Shown one piece after another: positions 7,601-9,109 of a stretch of 9,109 nucleotides of DNA. The stretch's first letter is position 1, and each line of letters begins with the position of its first letter. The stretch is from the NCBI GenBank assembly GCA_002694245.1, contig NZLM01000007.1, positions 19,378 to 28,486 of the forward strand. The letters run 5' to 3'. The position numbers were made by a program, and so were the translations under genes. The notes below the pieces were generated by a model, which did not search any database, was not told where the DNA came from, and saw nothing but the letters and a program-made list of their open reading frames with translations. The stretch comes from Methanobacteriota archaeon. GTDB taxonomy: Archaea > Thermoplasmatota > Poseidoniia > Poseidoniales > Poseidoniaceae.

Positions 7601-9109
7601 TTCCATCAACGTACCAGTATCCTACGTCGAGCATGATTACCTTGTTTGCAAGGTTCAATGGTGTAGCACCATAGTATCCATACTCTTTCAATCCAGATGA
7701 GTAAGTTCTTCCGTTAGAATTGGAAGTACTCAATCCAGGACAGTTCTGTACATATGCGAATGACGATGAACTGAAACTGTAACAAACACGCACATCGACC
7801 GAGTTTGTCAAGTCCATGTCGTGACTGTTGCCAGACGCATCGGACAGGCTTAGACTCTCGAATGCGTATCTGAAGTCACCAGAGTTAACAGTTGGGCTAG
7901 TGTAGCTGTATGCTCCAACTCTTGCGACTGTTACTGCTTCATAACCTGCTAGGCTGAGAGTGCTCAGTCCTGTTAAGTCGACCTTTTCTGTTACGAAAGT
8001 CATGTCGATTGCATCACCATTGTTGTCTGTTACAGCAGATCCTGTGATCTCTCCATCGCCGTTCTTTAGCACAACGTTTGCGCCAGTTACCGGGTTGGAG
8101 TCTGCCAAGACGTTAACATCAAGTTGGCGCATTCTGTTGAATACACCGTTTCCAGATACCTGTACTGTGGTAGAGTCAACTGTACCTTCGACGAAGTCAA
8201 CAACCGCTGAACCAGTGATTACGAAATCCTTGGTGTTAGCGAAGGTGCTGTCAACCAATGTTAGCGCACCAGTACCTGCAGTTTCAATTCCGACTGCGTT
8301 TCCAGACATTACCATGTTACTCCATGTTACATCCTTGGTTGTTGCAGAGCCGAATTGGATACCAGCGCCGCCAGCGGAACTGATTGTACCGCTTAGGCTA
8401 CCGCTTAGGTCCTTTAGGTAGTAAACACCTGAGGATGAAGTTCCAGAGATGTCAACGTTTGCTAGGTTTACAGTACCAGATGCACCTGCTCCAGCAAGAA
8501 CACCGTATGTTCCACCAGAAACGGTCAGATCTGTGACTGTTGAGGCGACAGAGCCGACTATTTCCAGACCAGCTGTTGTTGGGCTTGTGACTGTTACGTC
8601 GTCAAAGTCAACTGCAGCGTAGTTGCCACCGATTTCAACACCTGTGTCTGCTCCAGTGATTGTACCAGTTGTGAATGACGGAGTACCGGATTCTCTGATG
8701 TAGTCACCTAGGGCTGCAGGGTTGTCACCTGTTCTTGCTACTATCTCGATTCTGTCTTGATAGTTGTCAGCACGGTTGTGGAATACATCGATGTACATCT
8801 TTACACCGACGATGTCAGGGCTGGAAATATCGATTACAGGCATTGTCAATCTCTGGGAGTTTCCAGGAGAGTTGTAGTAGCTGTAAGCGTAGTCCAAACA
8901 GACGTTGTAGTAACCAGACAGTCCTTCAGGAGGTGCGTTGGATCCCCATTGCCAGCTTGGGCTGTAGTAACCCCAGTAGTGCATTGGGTAGTAGTAACTG
9001 ATTGAGTTCTCAGTCTCTTCCCAGTCCCATCCTGCAGGCTCTCTGTACTGATAGTTGTAGAATCCAGGGTTGTAGCTGTATCCATACTGTTGACAGTTGT
9101 GAGATGGTA
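1650..9109 (-). CDS. giant multidomain surface protein (beta-helix, cupredoxin, CBM9/DOMON-like, cadherin-like, C-terminal pilin module), 5' end outside the window
   Basis: One uninterrupted frame of at least 2485 codons ends with TGA at 1650-1652. It is still open at the right edge, so the Met at 8982-8984 is internal: 41 further codons precede it. Residues below are numbered from that Met. Order: Tyr/Trp-rich segment (to about 40); beta-helix 1 (about 101-285); Ig-like domain (286-345); beta-helix 2 with NosD/PbH1-type repeats such as IEDN, IRNN, IEGN (about 470-812); cupredoxin (823-918); beta-helix 3 (about 925-1090); CBM9/DOMON-like domain (about 1128-1350); cadherin-like domains ending in NVNDAP (1487-1492) and TPVNDAP (1840-1846), plus a third (about 1857-2009); Cys-containing stalk; transmembrane helix (2236-2254); acidic loop; pilin-like transmembrane helix and domain (2276-2444). 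The protein is probably secreted and membrane-anchored, with a role in surface structure, binding or copper-dependent redox. No catalytic centre other than the copper site is recognised. Lys, Phe and Asn codons lean to G/C endings, suggesting high expression. Signal peptide and start are not visible. Confidence 0.95.
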   Translation of the reverse strand, partial: PSHNCQQYGYSYNPGFYNYQYREPAGWDWEETENSISYYYPMHYWGYYSPSWQWGSNAPPEGLSGYYNVCLDYAYSYYNSPGNSQRLTMPVIDISSPDIVGVKMYIDVFHNRADNYQDRIEIVARTGDNPAALGDYIRESGTPSFTTGTITGADTGVEIGGNYAAVDFDDVTVTSPTTAGLEIVGSVASTVTDLTVSGGTYGVLAGAGASGTVNLANVDISGTSSSGVYYLKDLSGSLSGTISSAGGAGIQFGSATTKDVTWSNMVMSGNAVGIETAGTGALTLVDSTFANTKDFVITGSAVVDFVEGTVDSTTVQVSGNGVFNRMRQLDVNVLADSNPVTGANVVLKNGDGEITGSAVTDNNGDAIDMTFVTEKVDLTGLSTLSLAGYEAVTVARVGAYSYTSPTVNSGDFRYAFESLSLSDASGNSHDMDLTNSVDVRVCYSFSSSSFAYVQNCPGLSTSNSNGRTYSSGLKEYGYYGATPLNLANKVIMLDVGYWYVDGNTDTTLNGSTILSTGSYKFYDAMQVWSTFPYGARMYAHNTEWVATAVDNGDAQGIKIGYNGWNDIVPSIEDSTISGLSSIVTTFGYKSTWSSYVWEADFFNIQNNTFTHFRTMENTGSVAYQDMCLNAGGANTTIVNNVLKNCGVGVFLTRTNFYYQHLQAQWGADDAVIEDNVFINSETIDIWFSLNSYSDGVEIRNNEFKGSSSPSYGIYTQDRTTTDLVIEGNSFSNSQEAVYMRGALDWHIKDNTINGIGDSSKAGIYVRDGYGVIEGNTLVDADGGILIDGVQFGYNANVTDNSISQSAGRTAPAAVGIWAEDCGSSAVYTGGNTISVMENALVTDGCDLTDTGSTLSAVGGSGGSVYTVQINANAYNPGTVNANEGDTIRWRANEYFNNSGTTSPHDVTSNDTDAGGTPLWSSGGTLNLGSTFTKTFNTAGTYEYHCSIHPDFMYGKIVVSTGSSGGFTSVGVNVVGSNDDITLDGTSVSGFGTAIEQLGGSMTLSGDAILSGGAYGAYAEDTDVVVNGASLIAGSSGSAMYITGTTTFDATDMDTSGQYGLNSDAVDFRWNGGNSDATTALIADGGAEGSVENVTWADSTTQINAGSYVTVTSVGNTVDASKLVVDSTAVIHEGNLLDLDITHKGGAATDIGLLIQSTDGAQAAYVSPAYRAPFMNADGDMDEWYGNVKNPSDDAMPGVMSSDDAGEDFLATWDANNLYLALTGVDMGSADLQIYIDSSSGGDTTGQSWYVSHSLPFAADYVFWAEDGGDGNSGLKVNGFTGWSDVTSSCNGLSSFIGFSGDTDTEVSIPWQCIGEPSSTVRMIVIVQDESTGAINSVHPDQSVASGAVGQTFTDELTLLMGHGDLAEGDDLRNHLLIYRSYVGSNTPSDAKTYDVSVKVDAPCAEDWGTINNVDMSTNVAESIDIKRACPVITDLVDITVNEDSGTYTLTLTDKADDVQDEENTLTWTVADDTDPSQSPSMLLDSGLSGQTMAITPDNDQFGSYVFHFGVEDSHGLTDSETITFTVVNVNDAPIICNTERADCMPVFADDGAGNLNVLDEGFGSVSKVLGSAANATGSYIIDMASNDMANEQPQVYTWGATIKSEDVTVEPYWVQKKFDTVAELFAEAGAAVTANGGFQEIPMTGDPASISPNGTYTLPTLNDVTLLTYLLAQNGCGSVWYQEYMNSAGEKVTAVRSDDGCDSTIDANAVVYNSLNYTLWWQEAYGIDVDSFDTTWDDIFPNGYTTTGGYDPCPAFSVSVVNNELTITENAANELGGDCTIVLTLNDDGGYCENTYLGRTTDSKAACVSYTYLIDYDIVHPLYGPMTITGCYNVYLGLSSFVPPYLADGTPTGMTEDICLAYNWIGENTDAENFEVTFSVTPVNDAPEVLEWDRQGGVVISDGNGEVPNFPWKVTLTEDDENVDNLTYDLSAMKHDNDHVDADLTWTIAKADTCDYEDYFSATINGDDIVFDLIKDATTNAPEWEVDYLNNGGIHQKNPLSGEFCPITLYLRDTETAPLSYIPNYDMSTANYQQGEDSVTLYVRVDNVAENVPDYFLDDVIGFDYNQVSNIMPKTMVPTTVTIGHGGDEGPYNYDHMLEVTFYSNGYNSDDPTGEEYVTLGTNYVVPPAYGETIEVMDYVYITSVSNRIWVEVDVLTCVDENCDMSASPADRFFGYSFPFAHACVDSNGEQGEPWSCPGEVGSSSVDEDGNPSAVTLENKRRPMLEDQDWCNNIMSTDENGSDCAQPRTFGKTTLASGQELPTVVRLIGTADVPSFAPTMIAITAAGLFVSALVLQSRRDEEEESLEEMVLEADEQAVSPVIATILMVAITVVLSGVIYVWASSLADTSAKGVPRMTFTVNSEEALGGDNPFHRIVVTGSQVELATQAIEVTIEYIDASGQLVNEKYNLAETTVYGFYPGNSDSMVTFTDSVGTEGGATKSSFDTGDTIYIRTSDDNGPVSNLYVSVSYVPSSGAGAVLRTWTGL
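1653..2159 (-). other. archaeal type IV pilin-like module fused to the C-terminus
   Basis: Residues 2276-2444 start with AVSPVIATILMVAITVVL, which is the N-terminal signature of archaeal type IV pilins and pilin-like proteins (family PF07790), and end with a beta-rich domain of about 140 residues without Cys. In free pilins this helix follows a short, usually basic leader cut by prepilin peptidase, then packs in the filament core. Here an acidic stretch (EADEQ) takes the place of the basic leader, and the helix would cross from inside to outside. Either the module has become a second membrane anchor, or it is released to act as a pilin. Confidence 0.85.
2223..2279 (-). other. first transmembrane helix, PGF-CTERM-like anchor
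   Basis: Residues 2236-2254 form a hydrophobic helix preceded by DVPSF and followed at once by SRRDEEEE. The order short P-x-F motif, hydrophobic helix, Arg pair resembles archaeal PGF-CTERM anchors, here with Ser in place of Gly. In those anchors the signal ends the protein; here about 190 residues follow. The Arg pair predicts that the large N-terminal part is outside and the acidic loop inside the cell. Confidence 0.7.
2958..3833 (-). other. cadherin-like domains 2 and 3
   Basis: Domain 2 (residues about 1718-1848) runs from VNNELTITENAANELGG to FEVTFSVTPVNDAPEV. Domain 3 (about 1857-2009) contains VTLTEDDENVDNLTYDLS, ADLTWTIA and DSVTLYVRVDNVAEN, the same architecture with a degenerate closing motif. 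Both contain several Cys (1738, 1751, 1766, 1790, 1818, 1913, 1964), probably as disulfides, which suits an extracellular stalk. Acidic loops suggest Ca2+ binding. Confidence 0.7.
3834..4499 (-). other. segment of unknown fold between cadherin-like domains
   Basis: Residues 1496-1717 do not look like the strand-repeat domains around them. The segment includes a helical-looking piece (KKFDTVAELFAEAGAAVTA), an NGTYTLPTLNDVTLLTYLL stretch, a Cys pair (1635 and 1660) and a Trp-rich piece (YTLWWQEAYGIDVDSF). It may be an enlarged cadherin-like domain whose closing motif is the later TPVNDAP, or an inserted domain. I do not recognise it. Confidence 0.4.
4500..4820 (-). other. cadherin-like domain 1
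   Basis: Residues about 1389-1495 run from ITDLVDITVNEDSGTYTLTL through FHFGVEDSHGLTDSETITFTV and close with NVNDAP, the signature of bacterial and archaeal cadherin-like (tandem-95/VCBS-type) repeats. The acidic residues around these motifs bind Ca2+ in relatives. The domain is an extracellular spacer and adhesion module. Confidence 0.8.
4935..5603 (-). other. CBM9/DOMON-like (glucodextranase C-terminal-like) domain
   Basis: Residues about 1128-1350 begin with DGDMDEW, the Asp-Gly...Trp opening typical of family 9 carbohydrate-binding modules. They continue with ATWDANNLYLALTGVD, the central strand pair of this fold, then DLQIYIDSSSGG, and later VSIPW. Relatives bind sugars, or in DOMON proteins heme. 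Which applies here cannot be told from sequence. It sits between beta-helix 3 and the cadherin-like domains. Confidence 0.65.
5715..6212 (-). other. beta-helix 3 of the giant protein
   Basis: Residues about 925-1090 return to a Gly/Ser/Thr/Asp-rich strand-turn pattern (DDITLDGTSVSGFG, SMTLSGDAIL, DVVVNGASLI, TTFDATDMDTSG). They resemble beta-helix 1 more than beta-helix 2. As after helix 1, an Ig-like strand set follows (NLLDLDITHKGGAATDIGLL), so the helix/Ig-like pair appears to occur twice in this protein. Confidence 0.6.
6231..6518 (-). other. type 1 copper (cupredoxin/plastocyanin-like) domain inside the giant protein
   Basis: Residues 823-918 form a complete small blue-copper domain. 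It starts with the strand VYTVQINANAYNPGTV, has the common GDTIRW strand, then His863 in SPHDV. The C-terminal ligand loop is YHCSIHPDFM, with Cys904, His907 and Met911. The His...Cys-x2-His-x3-Met set is the type 1 copper ligand set. Met comes four residues after the second His, between amicyanin (three) and plastocyanin (five). All four ligands are present, so the site is probably functional. It is flanked by Gly/Ser linkers (GGSGGS before, STGSSGG after) and separates two beta-helix blocks. Confidence 0.88.
6549..7577 (-). other. beta-helix 2 with NosD/PbH1-type repeats
   Basis: Residues about 470-812 carry the clearest beta-helix signature in the protein. Turns of about 22-30 residues contain a hydrophobic-x-(D/E/R)-(N/G)-N core: FNIQNNTF, TIVNNVL, VIEDNVF, EIRNNEF, VIEGNSF, HIKDNTI, VIEGNTL, VTDNSI, TGGNTI. 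These match parallel beta-helix (PbH1) and NosD/periplasmic copper-binding-type repeats. Known relatives bind or act on carbohydrates or serve as surface scaffolds. No pectate-lyase-type catalytic residues were recognised. Confidence 0.8.
8130..8684 (-). other. beta-helix 1 of the giant protein
   Basis: Residues about 101-285 are a series of short strands separated by turns rich in Gly, Ser, Thr, Asn and Asp, with repeated patterns such as TDLTVSGG, NLANVDISG and LTLVDSTF spaced roughly 20-25 residues apart. This is the look of a right-handed parallel beta-helix. An Ig-like or carboxypeptidase-regulatory-like strand domain follows, starting at RQLDVNVLAD with GANVVLKNGDG and a TDNNG turn (about 286-345). 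Confidence 0.65.
8874..9107 (-). other. Tyr/Trp-rich segment at the visible N-terminal side of the giant protein
   Basis: The 78 residues encoded here contain 18 Tyr and 5 Trp, with runs such as SYYYP, HYWGYYSPSW and AYSYY, interspersed with Gly, Pro, Ser, Asn and Gln. The composition is low-complexity and aromatic, unlike the rest of the protein. It leads into a short beta-rich stretch (PVIDISSPDIVGVKMYIDVF) before the first beta-helix. Such aromatic segments could bind carbohydrate or take part in protein-protein contacts, but I recognise no family. Confidence 0.6.

Noticed and set aside
7960..8421. 153-residue plus-strand frame opposite beta-helix 1
   Set aside because: Its Ser/Thr/Val/Pro-rich composition is what the complement of Gly/Thr/Asn-rich beta-helix codons gives. 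There is no start signal or domain.
8846..8984. Met at 8982-8984 as the true start of the giant protein
   Set aside because: The frame continues for 41 more codons to the window edge with the same Tyr-rich composition, and no signal peptide follows this Met.

Overview
This window most likely comes from an archaeon, probably a marine planktonic euryarchaeon of the Marine Group II (Poseidoniales) kind. The archaeal signs are: a type IV pilin N-terminal segment of the archaeal family (AVSPVIATILMV core); a tRNA gene without an encoded CCA end; oligo-T tracts rather than classical bacterial terminators after genes; and no clear Shine-Dalgarno sites. A very large secreted beta-helix/cadherin-like/cupredoxin protein fits Marine Group II. 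The lineage is inferred from gene content, because no phylogenetic marker is present.

Layout. Positions 1-590 (minus strand) hold the start of a stand-alone CinA C-terminal (PncC-type nicotinamide-nucleotide amidase) gene with an unusual Ala/Lys/Glu-rich tail that runs off the left edge. Positions 667-739 (plus strand) are tRNA-Val(UAC). Positions 773-1432 (minus strand) encode a 219-residue HAD-superfamily phosphatase of the phosphoserine-phosphatase type, which converges on the tRNA. Positions 1433-1649 are a 217-base gap with three successive tetraloop hairpins that read as minus-strand RNA, followed by a T-rich tract. Positions 1650-9109 (minus strand) are one continuous open frame of at least 2485 codons that enters from the right edge without a visible start. 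There is no gene-free stretch longer than about 220 bases.

The giant gene dominates the window. Reading from its N-terminal side, the protein has: a Tyr/Trp-rich segment; a beta-helix with an Ig-like domain; a second beta-helix of NosD-like repeats; a complete type 1 copper (cupredoxin) domain; a third beta-helix; a CBM9/DOMON-like domain; three cadherin-like domains, with a segment of unknown fold after the first; a Cys-rich stalk; a transmembrane helix with a PGF-CTERM-like look; a short acidic loop; and finally a second transmembrane helix and beta-rich tail that make up a complete archaeal pilin-like module. The predicted topology is a huge extracellular part held by a two-helix hairpin, with a pilin-like domain also outside.

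The small flanking genes look like ordinary housekeeping genes (pyridine-nucleotide salvage, HAD phosphatase, tRNA). Nothing links them functionally to the giant protein. The two most interesting points are the fusion of a pilin module to the C-terminus of a giant copper-binding surface protein, and the triple-tetraloop RNA element directly after its stop codon.
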